Assembly: GCF_015163075.1 (NCBI RefSeq)
Contig: NZ_JADDXU010000001.1
Coordinates: 744,001 to 808,000, forward strand
Direction of reading: 5' to 3'
Source: Streptomyces justiciae
GTDB taxonomy: Bacteria > Actinomycetota > Actinomycetes > Streptomycetales > Streptomycetaceae
DNA: 64,000 nt
Shown: positions 42,157-51,147 of the stretch, piece by piece
Layout: each line of letters opens with the position of its first letter
Numbering within the stretch: the first letter of the stretch is position 1
Program-made: the position numbers and the translations under genes
Notes under the pieces: generated by a model
Databases searched by the model: none
Told to the model about the DNA's origin: nothing
The model's input: the letters and a program-made list of their open reading frames with translations, nothing else

Positions 42157-43332
42157 ATGGCGGATCACTTCTCCGGACCGCGCATCCTCTTCGACCCCGC
42201 GTCCGACGTCGCCGACGTCTTCGCGTTCCCCAGCCCGGACCGGCCGGGATGCCTGGTGCTCGTCCTCGACGTGTTCCCGGCCGCGGCCCCCACGGCGTTG
42301 TTCTCCGACGCGATCACCTACCGCTTCCGGGTCCGGCCGGTCGCCCGGGCCGCCGAGCGTGCCGCGTTCACCGTCGGCGACACCGAGTACGGCCTCGACT
42401 TCACCTTCGCTGCGCCCGGCCAGATCCCCGGCAGCGACGAGCCGGTTCAGATAGGCACCTGCACGACGCCGAGCGGCGAGCAGTTCCTCTTTCAGGTCGG
42501 CAACGAGACGCCCACCGAGGCCGAAGGGCTGAGGATCTTCGCCGGACCGCGACTCGACCCTTTCTTCATTGACCTCGCGGGCGTCCTGGCCGCCGACGCC
42601 ACACAGAAGCTCGCCTTCCGGCCCGGCGCGGACAACGTCCTCGAAGGGATGAATGTGCTGAGCATCGTCGTCGAGGTGGACCCCGAGGTGGTGTTCGGCC
42701 TGGACTGCGGGCCCCTGCTCGGCGTCGTCGGCGAGACCGTGACTTCCGGCGGCCGCCCGGTCCGGCTGGAGCGCATGGGCCGCCCTGAGATCAAGAACGT
42801 TGTTCTGGCGAGCAAGAGCCACGACCCCGTCAACAGCGACCTGGAGATCCGCGACCTCTACAACGAGGGGGACGCCTTCGCGGTACGACCGGACTACGCC
42901 GGGGCCTACCGGACGCGGTTCAATGCCAACCTGGCGTTCTTCGACCGCCTCGACGGCGAGCGCGTCTGGCCGGCGGACGATCAGGGGACTCATCCTCTGA
43001 CGGAACTGCTCCTGGCCGACTTCCTCGTCGTCGACATCTCCCAGCCCTTCTCCGAGGGCAGCTGCTTCGAGATCGAGACCGCTCTGCTCGCCGGACGCCC
43101 CCACACGACCTGCGGCGGCAGGGCACCCAACGACGACATCGTGGACACCCTCTACACGCTCCTGGTCAATGGCGTCGACGGCCCCCGCATCAGCGACGGC
43201 GTCGACCATGCCACCCGGCCGGCCACGCATGAGTTCCCGTATCTCGTCGCCCCCAACCCGAACCCGCCGGACCTTACGGCGGTGATGGCCGCGCTGCTCG
43301 CCCCGCCGGAGCCGGAGGAGGAAGCGGCATGA
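42157..43332 (+). CDS. DUF4331-family protein
   Basis: 391 residues, no signal peptide visible. It has the DUF4331 opening SGPRILFDPASDVADVFAF and repeating beta-strand segments. Motifs ADDQGTHPLTELLLADFLVVD and RPHTTCGGRAPNDDIVDTLYTLL near the C-terminus are typical. The family's function is unknown; members often occur with TPR genes in actinobacteria. ATG 42157 after GAGGGAG. The frame is open upstream, but that part lies opposite the operators. The next gene overlaps its stop (ATGA), so expression is coupled. Confidence 0.75.
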   Translation: MADHFSGPRILFDPASDVADVFAFPSPDRPGCLVLVLDVFPAAAPTALFSDAITYRFRVRPVARAAERAAFTVGDTEYGLDFTFAAPGQIPGSDEPVQIGTCTTPSGEQFLFQVGNETPTEAEGLRIFAGPRLDPFFIDLAGVLAADATQKLAFRPGADNVLEGMNVLSIVVEVDPEVVFGLDCGPLLGVVGETVTSGGRPVRLERMGRPEIKNVVLASKSHDPVNSDLEIRDLYNEGDAFAVRPDYAGAYRTRFNANLAFFDRLDGERVWPADDQGTHPLTELLLADFLVVDISQPFSEGSCFEIETALLAGRPHTTCGGRAPNDDIVDTLYTLLVNGVDGPRISDGVDHATRPATHEFPYLVAPNPNPPDLTAVMAALLAPPEPEEEAA

Positions 43333-44420
43333 CGGGCCGACCCCTGCGCGCGGACCAGGAACCGGTCACGACCGACGGCGCCCTGGCCCTGGTGAATCTG
43401 TCGGCCCAGATCGACGGCGTGGCGGCACCCGTACGCCGGGCGGGCTCCGCCGCGCCCCGCGCCGTCGCGCAACAGGCGGTCCTGGTCGACCTCCTGACAC
43501 TGCGCGGACACCTCCTGGGCCGCATCGCCGACTACGAGCAGGCGGCACAACTCTCCGAACAGATGGTGTGGAACGCACCCGACGACAGTGCCGCTCTGCT
43601 GGCCCGGGCCCGCACGCGGGCGACCCTGCACCGCTTCGCCGAGGCCATGGTCGACCTCGATGCGGCGGGCAGGGCCGGCGCGGGGCAGGCCACCCTGGAC
43701 GCGGAACGCGCGGCGATCCTTCAAGCGGTCGGCTGTCACGCCGAAGCCCATGGCTTGCTGCGGAGCGCAGCGCCCCACCAGACCGACTTCACCATGCTGT
43801 CGGCACTGGCCGTTCTCCAGGCAGAGCGGGGCGAGACCGCCGAGGCGGAGCACGTGTTCGACGAGGCGCGCACCGTCTACCGGGGCGTCTCCCCCTTCCC
43901 GCTCGCCCAACTCGACTTCCGGCGCGGCGTGATGTGGCTGCGCGAAGGCGACCTGCCCACGGCCCGGTCCTGGTTCGCAGTGGCCCGGCGCCGGGTGCCG
44001 GGCTATGCCCCGGCAACCGGTCATCTCGCCGAGGTCGACCTCCTCCTGGGCGCTCCCGAGACCGCTGTCGCCCGCCTGCGCCCACTGGTGGAGACGAGCG
44101 ACGATCCTGAGTACGCCGCACACCTCGCTCTCGCCCTGCGAGCGGCCGGCCGCCACCAGGAGGCACAGCTGTGGCGGGACCGAGCGGCGGAACGCTACGA
44201 GGAACTGGTGACGCGTCATCCCGAGGCGTACGCCGATCACGCCGCCGACTTCTGGCTCATGGTCGGAGGCGATGTCGACCGTGGACTCCAACTCGCCCTC
44301 CAGACCCTGGTCATGCGCCAGACCAGCCGCTCGTACGCCCTGGTCAGGCGCGCCCGCGAGGCAACCGAGGGACTGGCCCGCGACGCCTCCGGACCGAGAC
44401 ATCCTGCGACTAGCATGTGA
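43329..44420 (+). CDS. Tetratricopeptide-repeat protein
   Basis: 363 residues of helical pairs in a TPR pattern across the whole protein, for example YEQAAQLSEQMVWNAPDDSAALLARARTRATL and later AHLALALRAAGRHQEAQL (shown in part). No catalytic motif. TPRs mediate protein contacts, and its coupling to the DUF4331 gene by an ATGA overlap suggests a partner scaffold for that protein. Its last codons run into operator C of the following TetR. Confidence 0.75.
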   Translation: MTGRPLRADQEPVTTDGALALVNLSAQIDGVAAPVRRAGSAAPRAVAQQAVLVDLLTLRGHLLGRIADYEQAAQLSEQMVWNAPDDSAALLARARTRATLHRFAEAMVDLDAAGRAGAGQATLDAERAAILQAVGCHAEAHGLLRSAAPHQTDFTMLSALAVLQAERGETAEAEHVFDEARTVYRGVSPFPLAQLDFRRGVMWLREGDLPTARSWFAVARRRVPGYAPATGHLAEVDLLLGAPETAVARLRPLVETSDDPEYAAHLALALRAAGRHQEAQLWRDRAAERYEELVTRHPEAYADHAADFWLMVGGDVDRGLQLALQTLVMRQTSRSYALVRRAREATEGLARDASGPRHPATSM

Positions 44421-44436
44421 GGCAACTTGTCTCACA
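44416..44436. promoter_or_regulatory. TGTGAG-N9-CTCACA operator C (TetR promoter)
   Basis: Same pattern as operators A and B, overlapping the TPR stop codon and 13 bases before the TetR ATG. It suggests autoregulation. Confidence 0.65.
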
Positions 44437-44449
44437 CGAAGGGTGCCGC

Positions 44450-45043
44450 ATGCCGGAGGAGCGAGCCGATCCACGCCAGGTGCGCAGCCGCGAGGCCATG
44501 GTTGCCGCGGCCACCACGCTGCTCACCGAGGGCGGCCTGGAGGCCGTCTCGCACCAGGCCGTGGCCGCCCGCGCCGGAGTCGGCCGGGCCACGGTGTACC
44601 GCCACTGGCCCGACCTGCTCGGTCTCCGGCTGGCGGCACTGGAAGCCGGCATGCCGCCCCTGTCACCGGCGCCCGAGGACGTACGGGCCGCCTCCGGTGC
44701 CGACCCGCGCGCCGAGCTGGTCCACTACCTGCGCCAGCTCGGCGAGCGGCTCGACGACGCCCAGGCCGGGGCCGTTCTCGCCGCCGTACTGGGCGGGGCA
44801 CAGCGCGACGACGGGATGCAGCACCTCCGTCGGACTCTGCTGACCCAGATCGTCGACTCACTGCGCCCTGCCGTCACTGCTGCCGTCGCCCGGGGGCGCC
44901 TGCGCGACGACGTCACGGCCGAGGCGTTCGCCATGACGACCGTCGGGCCGCTCGTCTATCAACGGTTCCTCGTGGGCGCCCGGCTCGGTCACGACACGGT
45001 GGACGCGGTGGTGGATTCGGCACTGCGGGCGTGGGCGCCGTAG
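44450..45043 (+). CDS. TetR-family regulator of the DUF4331-TPR operon
   Basis: 197 residues. Helix-turn-helix SHQAVAARAGVGRATVYRHWPDLLGLRLAAL (about residues 31-61), then a TetR_C domain with RAELVHYLRQLGERLDDAQAG. ATG 44450 is preferred over an in-frame GTG at 44417 inside the operator; GAAGGG lies 7 bases upstream. It probably represses itself and the two genes upstream by binding TGTGAG-N9-CTCACA. Confidence 0.85.
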   Translation: MPEERADPRQVRSREAMVAAATTLLTEGGLEAVSHQAVAARAGVGRATVYRHWPDLLGLRLAALEAGMPPLSPAPEDVRAASGADPRAELVHYLRQLGERLDDAQAGAVLAAVLGGAQRDDGMQHLRRTLLTQIVDSLRPAVTAAVARGRLRDDVTAEAFAMTTVGPLVYQRFLVGARLGHDTVDAVVDSALRAWAP

Positions 45044-45147
45044 CGACTCCGGTTCGACCGGAACCCCGGGTGGACAGGCCGGGGTCGTTTCAGGGCTCGC
45101 TTTCTCCCGCAACTGTCCGAAGCTCCACTCGCTACACCGTATGGCAT

Positions 45148-45167
45148 TTTTACACTTGACTGTAAAA
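45148..45167. promoter_or_regulatory. TTTTAC-N8-GTAAAA inverted repeat before the broken TetR
   Basis: Exact 6-base arms, 27 bases upstream of the broken TetR. A second GTAAAG follows at about 45181. It looks like a leftover TetR operator. Confidence 0.4.
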
Positions 45168-45193
45168 TAACCATGGACGGTAAAGTGACACTC

Positions 45194-45552
45194 ATGATGA
45201 GCGAGGGTCTGCGGGAGCGTTCCAAGGTGCGACGCAGAGGAGCGATCCTCCAGGCGGCCTACGCTTCGACGCGCTCGCGGACCGGCTGGCCACCGCACTG
45301 CTCGAATGGCCGGATGGGCAGACGACTCTGGGCGCGCTGCACGACTGCATCCTCGCCGAGGAACGCGGCGACGCCCCCGACGACTTCGGCCCCCGTATGG
45401 CCGCCGCCGCGGCGGCCGCCGTCATCAGCGAGGTCTGCCATTACGCGCAGGAACCCGACCTCGACCAGGCGATCGCCTTCCTGCGCGCCGGACTCCGCAC
45501 GCTCGACACCGCCTGGTCCACCCGACACCTTGTCGATCAAGGTCTACTGTGA
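45194..45552 (+). pseudogene. TetR regulator with its DNA-binding domain deleted
   Basis: The N-terminus MSEGLRERSKVRRRGAILQA (45197 frame) is a typical TetR start, but after AAYA the frame shifts. The third frame then reads FDALADRLATALLEWPDGQT and on through LHDCILAEERG and LDTAWSTRHLVDQGLL to TGA 45550-45552, a TetR C-terminal domain. The helix-turn-helix, about 30 residues, is missing at the junction near 45262, so the protein cannot bind DNA. No stop separates it from the SDR gene 12 bases downstream; the original repressor of that SDR may have been lost. Confidence 0.7.
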
Positions 45553-45564
45553 AGGGGCCGACGT

Positions 45565-46371
45565 ATGCCTCTGCCGAAGCCGAACCCCACCAGCACCGCG
45601 ATCGTGACCGGCGCCTCGTCCGGCATCGGTGCGGACATCGCCCGCGAACTGGCCCGACGCGGCCACGGTGTCACCCTCGTGGCCCGGCGCGAGGACCGGC
45701 TGCGCGACCTGGCCGCCGAGCTCTCCCATAGCGTCCGGGTCGAGGTCATCGCCTGCGACGTGGCCGACGCCGAGCAGCGCGCTCGGCTCTTCGATACGGT
45801 GGCCGAGCGAGGCCTCACGGCGGACATCCTGGTCAACAATGCCGGCATCGGGACCATCGACGCGGTGGCCAACTCCCCGGTCGAGGCCGAGATCGCCCAG
45901 GTGCGGGTGAACGTCGAGGCGGTCATCGACCTCACCACCCGCGCAGTCCAGCAGATGGTGCCGCGCAGGCGCGGCGCGATCCTCAACGTCGGGTCCGTGA
46001 GCGGCTTCATTCCGCAGCCTGGGCAGTCCGGCTACGCGGGAACGAAGGCGTTCGTGCAGCGGTACAGCGAGGGCCTGCGCGCGGAGCTGGCGGGCACGGG
46101 TGTCACGGTCGCGGTGCTCTGTCCCGGTCCGGTGCACACTGAATTCGCCCAGGCCGCGGGCCTGGACAGCGACGGCTATCCGTCGTTCCTCTATATGCCG
46201 TCCCGTGAGGTGGCGAGGATCGGCGTCGACGCGCTCGACGGCGACCGTGGTGTGGTCGTTGCCGGGCTGCCCATGAGGATCGTCAGCCGCCTGATGCGGC
46301 TGGCTCCCCAGCGCCTCCTGCTGTCCGCGCTCGTGCGGCAGAACCCGGGTCTGAAGCGGGTTCGCGCCTGA
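45565..46371 (+). CDS. Short-chain dehydrogenase/reductase
   Basis: 268 residues. TGASSGIGADIA binds NAD(P), NNAGIG is the second motif, and the catalytic residues lie in VGSVSG (Ser) and YAGTK (Tyr-x3-Lys). The C-terminal tail (about 225-268) is long and basic, with RIVSRLMRLAPQRLLLSALVRQ, probably membrane- or substrate-contacting. It reduces or oxidises an alcohol or carbonyl; the substrate is unknown. It starts 12 bases after the broken TetR and is followed by the module C palindrome. Confidence 0.85.
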   Translation: MPLPKPNPTSTAIVTGASSGIGADIARELARRGHGVTLVARREDRLRDLAAELSHSVRVEVIACDVADAEQRARLFDTVAERGLTADILVNNAGIGTIDAVANSPVEAEIAQVRVNVEAVIDLTTRAVQQMVPRRRGAILNVGSVSGFIPQPGQSGYAGTKAFVQRYSEGLRAELAGTGVTVAVLCPGPVHTEFAQAAGLDSDGYPSFLYMPSREVARIGVDALDGDRGVVVAGLPMRIVSRLMRLAPQRLLLSALVRQNPGLKRVRA

Positions 46372-46408
46372 CCTTCCCGCATGTGGAGCCCCTTGTGATC
46401 CAGCACTG

Positions 46409-46444
46409 CTGTAGCGTTTACTCCAATTGGAGTGACCGCTACAG
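46409..46444. promoter_or_regulatory. 36-base palindromic operator 1 of module C
   Basis: Inverted arms CTGTAGCG (46409-46416) and CGCTACAG (46437-46444) surround ACTCCAATTGGAGT, a perfect inner palindrome. It ends 34 bases before the decarboxylase start. The sequence is closely repeated at 54669-54704 (30 of 36 bases by eye). Confidence 0.65.
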
Positions 46445-46478
46445 TCAACGTGCATCAGAGCCACAAGGAAGTCACCTC

Positions 46479-47516
46479 ATGGCCGCCGCCCCACGCCGCA
46501 TCGACGTCCACCAGCACCTCGTCCCCGCCTTCTACCGGGACCTCCTCGCCAAGCAGGGCATCGCCGAGGCCGGTGGCCGGGCGCTGCCGGACTGGAGCCC
46601 CGGGTCGGCGCTGGAGCAGATGGACCTGCTGGGAACGGAGTCGGCGATCGTCTCCGTTTCCACGCCGGGTACCGGATTCCTCGACGATCCGGCCGAGGCT
46701 GCCCACCTGGCCCGGCGGCTCAACGACTTCTCCGCCGACCTTTCCGCCGGTCATTCGGGACGGTTCGGCTGGTTCGCCACCCTGCCCATGCCGGATGCGG
46801 CCGCCTCCGCGACCGAGGCCCGGCGGGCGCTCACCGAGCTGGGCGCCGACGGGGTCACCCTGCTGGCCAACAACCGGGGCACCTATCTGGGAGCCGACGG
46901 GCAGGACTCGCTGTGGCAGGCGCTCGACGAGCATGCGGCCGTCGTGTTCGTGCACCCGGCCGACCTGCCCGCCCCGCCGGTCGAGGGCATCCCGCCGTTC
47001 GCCGCCGACTTCCTGCTGGACACCACGCGCGCCGCCTACCTGCTCGTACACAACGGCATCCCGCGCCGCTACCCGAACGTCCGGTTCATCCTCAGCCACG
47101 CCGGCGGGTTCGTCCCCTACTCCTCGCACCGGATGGCCGTCGCGATCGCCAGTGACACCGGGCGCAGTCCGCTGGACGTCCTGGAGGACTTCCGCGACTT
47201 CTACTTCGACACAGCGCTGTCCTCCAGCCCCGCCGCGCTGCCAACACTGCTGGCCTTCGCCCGGCCCGGGCACGTCCTGTTCGGCAGTGACTGGCCGTTC
47301 GCGCCTGTGGCGGCGGGGCAGTACTTCGCGAACGGGCTCGACAGCCATCCGCTGGTGCCGGGTTCGCTCATGGCCATCAGCCGTGCCAATGCCGAGGCGC
47401 TTTTCCCCCGCTTCGGGGGCGGGGCCGCCGCGCCTTCCCGGCCCAGGGCGGGCCTGCGGCAGACCGCCCAACGGGCCGCCGCCCGGCTCGTCTTCAAGCT
47501 GGTCCAACCCGGATGA
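46479..47516 (+). CDS. Amidohydrolase-fold decarboxylase/hydrolase (ACMSD-like)
   Basis: 345 residues. The amidohydrolase-2 metal site is visible: H11 and H13 (DVHQHL), H159 (VFVHPAD), H207 (ILSHAGG) and D271 (GSDWPF). These match the ligand order of ACMSD-type nonoxidative decarboxylases, which act on aromatic acids or ring-cleavage products. The palindrome at its promoter repeats before the hydroxylase of the same module, so it is probably part of the pathway. ATG 46479 with AAGGAAG upstream. Convergent with the IclR gene, 4 bases apart. Confidence 0.8.
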   Translation: MAAAPRRIDVHQHLVPAFYRDLLAKQGIAEAGGRALPDWSPGSALEQMDLLGTESAIVSVSTPGTGFLDDPAEAAHLARRLNDFSADLSAGHSGRFGWFATLPMPDAAASATEARRALTELGADGVTLLANNRGTYLGADGQDSLWQALDEHAAVVFVHPADLPAPPVEGIPPFAADFLLDTTRAAYLLVHNGIPRRYPNVRFILSHAGGFVPYSSHRMAVAIASDTGRSPLDVLEDFRDFYFDTALSSSPAALPTLLAFARPGHVLFGSDWPFAPVAAGQYFANGLDSHPLVPGSLMAISRANAEALFPRFGGGAAAPSRPRAGLRQTAQRAAARLVFKLVQPG

Positions 47517-47520
47517 CGTC

Positions 47521-48270
47521 TCACATGCCCCCGCGCAGCACCCGCGACAGCCCCAGGGCCGCTGTCCGCACCGCCGGTGCCAGCTGGGCGGGGCTGAAGC
47601 GGGAGCGCGGCACGGCTACCGAAAGGGCGGCCACCGCGCTGCCGCCGGAGAAGACTGGTGCCGCGATACAGCTCACTCCCAAAGCCGCCTCCTGTTCCTC
47701 GTACGCGAGCCCCGAGACCTGGATCTTCTCCAGGGCCATACGCAGCCGCGCCGGGTCGGTGATCGAGTGCGGGGTCAGGCTCGGCAGGGGCTGTGTGAGC
47801 AGTTCCTCGGTCAGCTCGGCACCGGAGAAGGCGAGCAGGGCCTTGCCGACGCCGGTGCAGCTCAGTGGGAGGCTGCCGCCGATTCGGGAGGGGAGCTGGA
47901 GGGCCTCGTGGCCGTGGATGCGTTCGAGGTAGACGACGTCCATGCCGTCGCGCACCCCGAGGTGAACGGTCTCCCGCGTTGCCTCGAACAGGTCCTGGAG
48001 GAACGGCAGGGCCGCCTCACGCAGATCGAGCCGATGCGGGACCAGTGAGCCGAGCTCGAACAATTTCGGGCCCAGCCGGTACTGGGCACCGGACCGCTCC
48101 AGCCACCCCAGCCGGACGAGGTCCGTCGCCAGCCGATGGACGGTCGGCTTGGCGAGCCCCGTGCGCTCCGAAAGTTCTGACAGGCGGAACGGTCCGCCGC
48201 TCGGGCTGAAGCATTCCAGGATGACTGCGACCTTCTCCAGCATGCTGCCGCTCGCGATGTTCCGTGACAC
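47521..48270 (-). CDS. IclR-family regulator
   Basis: 249 residues from GTG 48270; ATG 48243 is an alternative, since 48270 lies inside a palindrome and the ribosome binding site is poor. Helix-turn-helix [30 protein letters not shown] and the effector-binding domain ([23 protein letters not shown]) are typical. MhpR, an IclR protein, activates the E. coli mhp genes, so this one probably controls the divergent hydratase-dehydrogenase-aldolase operon in response to an aromatic acid. Confidence 0.85.
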   Translation of the reverse strand: MSRNIASGSMLEKVAVILECFSPSGGPFRLSELSERTGLAKPTVHRLATDLVRLGWLERSGAQYRLGPKLFELGSLVPHRLDLREAALPFLQDLFEATRETVHLGVRDGMDVVYLERIHGHEALQLPSRIGGSLPLSCTGVGKALLAFSGAELTEELLTQPLPSLTPHSITDPARLRMALEKIQVSGLAYEEQEAALGVSCIAAPVFSGGSAVAALSVAVPRSRFSPAQLAPAVRTAALGLSRVLRGGM

Positions 48271-48276
48271 GGAACA
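48258..48276. promoter_or_regulatory. IclR operator-like palindrome
   Basis: TGTTCCGTGACACGGAACA is a 19-base perfect palindrome. It overlaps the GTG start of the IclR gene and ends 4 bases before a -35-like box for the divergent operon. Confidence 0.65.
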
Positions 48277-48280
48277 AAGC

Positions 48281-48310
48281 TTGGCTGGTTCGCGGCGAGC
48301 TGTCTATATC
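48281..48310 (+). promoter_or_regulatory. Promoter of the hydratase-dehydrogenase-aldolase operon
   Basis: TTGGCT at 48281-48286 and TATATC at 48305-48310, separated by 18 bases, resemble sigma-70 boxes and lie 34 bases before the hydratase ATG. Confidence 0.5.
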
Positions 48311-48343
48311 GGTGTCAGTACTCGCACTCCCTGGAGGGAATCC

Positions 48344-49153
48344 ATGCCGAACGCCGCCTCCCCGGCCGTGCTCAAGGCCGCCGACCTGCTGGAGGAGGCC
48401 GCCGTCACCCGGGCCGCCTGCCCGCCGGTGCGCACCCTGTTCGACGACGGCGACCTCGAGAACGCCTACGCCGTACAGCAGGTCAACGTCCGCCGCGCCC
48501 TGGACGCCGGACGCCGGATCGTCGGCCGCAAGATCGGCCTGACCTCCACGGCCGTGCAACGGCAACTGGGCGTGGACCAGCCCGACTTCGGCGCGTTGTT
48601 CGCGGACATGGCGGTGCCGCAGGGCGGCGAGGTGCCCGCCGGGCGGCTGCTCCAGCCGAAGGTGGAGGCCGAGGTCGCGCTCGTCCTCGCCGAGGATCTG
48701 CCGCACCGCGAGTGCACGGTCGTGGACGTGCTGCGCGCGGTCGACTTCGCTCTGCCCGCCCTGGAGATCGTCGACAGCCGGATCGCCGGCTGGGACATCT
48801 CCCTCGTCGACACCGTCGCCGACAACGCCTCCTGCGGCCTGTACGTCCTCGGCGGCACCCCCGTGCCGCTCAGCGGGCTCGATCTCCGCTCGGTGTCGAT
48901 GACCATGACCCGCAACGGCGAGACCGTCTCCCAGGGCACCGGCGCCGACTGTCTCGGCAGCCCCCTCAACGCGGCCGTCTGGCTGGCCCAGGCGCTCGCG
49001 GAGCGGGGCGACCCGCTCCGCGCGGGCGACCTCGTGCTGACCGGAGCCCTGGGCCCGATGGCTCCCGCAGCCCCCGGTGACGTCTTCGACGCCCATGTCT
49101 TCGGCCTGGGCTCTGTCCACGTCGGGTTCGGCCAGGAAGGGGCGCAGTCATGA
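48344..49153 (+). CDS. mhpD: 2-keto-4-pentenoate hydratase
   Basis: 269 residues of the FAH-related hydratase fold: [38 protein letters not shown] with the metal ligands, and [11 protein letters not shown]. It hydrates 2-hydroxypenta-2,4-dienoate to 4-hydroxy-2-oxovalerate, the first step of the lower meta-cleavage pathway. ATG 48344 with GGAGGG. The next gene overlaps its stop (ATGA). Gene order hydratase, dehydrogenase, aldolase is the conserved mhpDFE arrangement. Confidence 0.9.
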   Translation: MPNAASPAVLKAADLLEEAAVTRAACPPVRTLFDDGDLENAYAVQQVNVRRALDAGRRIVGRKIGLTSTAVQRQLGVDQPDFGALFADMAVPQGGEVPAGRLLQPKVEAEVALVLAEDLPHRECTVVDVLRAVDFALPALEIVDSRIAGWDISLVDTVADNASCGLYVLGGTPVPLSGLDLRSVSMTMTRNGETVSQGTGADCLGSPLNAAVWLAQALAERGDPLRAGDLVLTGALGPMAPAAPGDVFDAHVFGLGSVHVGFGQEGAQS

Positions 49154-50076
49154 CCACCAAGGTCGCCATCATCGGCTCCGGCAACATCGGCACGGACCTC
49201 ATGATCAAGGTCCTGCGGCTCTCGGAGAGCCTGGAGACAGTCGCCCTGGCCGGTATCGATCCGGACTCCGACGGCCTGGCCCGCGCCCGCCGCCTCAAGG
49301 TCGCCACCACCCACGAGGGTGTCGAAGGCCTGGTGAAACTGGACGAGTTCGCCGACATCGACATCGTCTTCGACGCCACCTCGGCCGGCGCCCACCGTCA
49401 TCACGACGAGGTGCTCCGCCCGCTCGGCCGCACCCTGGTCGACCTCACTCCGGCCGCCCTGGGCCCGTACGTGGTCCCGCCGGTCAACGGCGACGCCCAT
49501 CTCGACGCCCCCAACGTCAACATGGTCACCTGCGGGGGCCAGGCCACCATCCCGATCGTCGCCGCGGTCAACGCCGTATCGCCCGTGCACTACGGCGAGA
49601 TCGTCGCGTCGATCGCCTCCCGTTCCGCCGGCCCCGGCACCCGGGCCAACATCGACGAGTTCACCGAGACCACGTCCTCGGCCATCGAGCAGGTCGGCGG
49701 GGCCGCGCGCGGCAAGGCGATCATCGTGCTCAACCCGGCCGAGCCCCCGCTGATCATGCGGGACACCGTGCACTGCCTGGTCTCCGATTGCGCCACGGAG
49801 GCCGTCACGGCGTCGGTCGAGGAGATGGTCGCGCGCGTGCAGGCGTACGTGCCGGGCTACCGCCTCAAGCAGAAGGTGCAGTACGAGAAGGTGGCGGCGG
49901 ACGACCCGCTGAGCGGCCTGGGCCCCGGCGAGCTGCTGAAAGTCTCCGTCTTCCTCGAAGTCGAGGGCGCCGCCCACTACTTGCCCGCCTACGCCGGAAA
50001 CCTCGACATCATGACCTCGGCCGCGCTGCGCACCGCTGAGCGCATGGCCGCCCACAGCAGGGAGGCGGCCAAGTGA
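49150..50076 (+). CDS. mhpF: Acetaldehyde dehydrogenase (acetylating)
   Basis: 308 residues. NAD site [14 protein letters not shown], catalytic C128 in [12 protein letters not shown]. It converts the acetaldehyde released by the aldolase to acetyl-CoA with NAD and CoA, by direct channelling in the aldolase-dehydrogenase complex. Overlaps the hydratase by ATGA and the aldolase by GTGA. Confidence 0.93.
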   Translation: MTTKVAIIGSGNIGTDLMIKVLRLSESLETVALAGIDPDSDGLARARRLKVATTHEGVEGLVKLDEFADIDIVFDATSAGAHRHHDEVLRPLGRTLVDLTPAALGPYVVPPVNGDAHLDAPNVNMVTCGGQATIPIVAAVNAVSPVHYGEIVASIASRSAGPGTRANIDEFTETTSSAIEQVGGAARGKAIIVLNPAEPPLIMRDTVHCLVSDCATEAVTASVEEMVARVQAYVPGYRLKQKVQYEKVAADDPLSGLGPGELLKVSVFLEVEGAAHYLPAYAGNLDIMTSAALRTAERMAAHSREAAK

Positions 50077-51086
50077 CCGCTCTGTACATCCAGGACGTCA
50101 CCCTGCGGGACGGCATGCACGCCGTCCGGCACCGCTACACCGTCGAACAGGCCCGCACCATCGCCGCCGCCCTGGACGCGGCGGGCGTGGCCGCCATCGA
50201 GATCGCCCACGGCGACGGACTGGCCGGTTCCAGCATCAACTACGGCATCGGCGCGCACACCGACTGGGAGTGGATCGAAGCCGTCACCGACGTGGCCTAC
50301 CACGCCGTACCGACGACCCTCCTCCTGCCGGGCATCGGCACCCTGCACGACCTCCGCCAGGCACACCGCCTCGGCATCCGCTCGGTCCGCGTCGCCACGC
50401 ACTGCACCGAGGCCGACATCTCCGCCCAGCACATCGCCGCGGCACGGGAGTTGGGCATGGACGTCGCCGGGTTCCTGATGATGTCCCACATGGCCGAACC
50501 GGCCGAACTGGCCCGCCAGGCCAAGCTGATGGAGTCCTACGGCGCCCACTGCGTCTACGTCACCGACTCCGGCGGTCGGCTCACCATGGACGGTGTCCGC
50601 GACCGCTTCCGCGCCTACCGCGAAGTCCTCGACCCGGCCACGGAGTTGGGCATCCACGCCCACCACAACCTCGGACTCGGCGTCGCGAACAGCGTGGTCG
50701 CCGTGGAGAGCGGTGCCGTACGCGTCGACGCCTCCCTCGCCGGCCAGGGCGCCGGTGCGGGCAACTGTCCCCTGGAGGCGTTCGTCGCGGTCGCCGACCT
50801 GATGGGCTGGGCGCACGCGTGCGAGCTGTTCCCGCTCATGGACGCCGCCGACGATCTCGTACGACCGCTGCAGGACCGCGAGGTACGGGTGGACCGCGAG
50901 ACCCTCAGCCTCGGCTACGCGGGCGTGTACTCCAGCTTCCTCCGCCACGCCGAGACCGCCGCCGCCCGCTACGGTTTGGACACCCGCAGCATCCTCGTCG
51001 AGGTCGGCCGTCGGGGCATGGTCGGCGGTCAGGAGGACATGATCACCGACATCGCGCTGGACCTGGTCGCCCGCGCCGAGGCGTGA
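50073..51086 (+). CDS. mhpE: 4-hydroxy-2-oxovalerate aldolase
   Basis: 337 residues. TIM-barrel aldolase motifs [12 protein letters not shown] (metal-binding Asp) and [15 protein letters not shown] (metal-binding His pair). It splits 4-hydroxy-2-oxovalerate into pyruvate and acetaldehyde and forms a complex with the dehydrogenase encoded just before it. GTG start at 50073 within GTGA. A bidirectional hairpin follows. Confidence 0.93.
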   Translation: MTALYIQDVTLRDGMHAVRHRYTVEQARTIAAALDAAGVAAIEIAHGDGLAGSSINYGIGAHTDWEWIEAVTDVAYHAVPTTLLLPGIGTLHDLRQAHRLGIRSVRVATHCTEADISAQHIAAARELGMDVAGFLMMSHMAEPAELARQAKLMESYGAHCVYVTDSGGRLTMDGVRDRFRAYREVLDPATELGIHAHHNLGLGVANSVVAVESGAVRVDASLAGQGAGAGNCPLEAFVAVADLMGWAHACELFPLMDAADDLVRPLQDREVRVDRETLSLGYAGVYSSFLRHAETAAARYGLDTRSILVEVGRRGMVGGQEDMITDIALDLVARAEA

Positions 51087-51099
51087 TCCGGCAGCAGAT

Positions 51100-51135
51100 G
51101 AAGGGCCCGATGCGGATCGCCGCATCGGGCCCTTC
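51100..51135. terminator. Bidirectional terminator in the middle of module C
   Basis: A 16-bp perfect stem (51100-51115 with 51120-51135) with a four-base loop, between the aldolase and the convergent dioxygenase gene. Confidence 0.8.
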
Positions 51136-51147
51136 GCGTGGGGCCGG

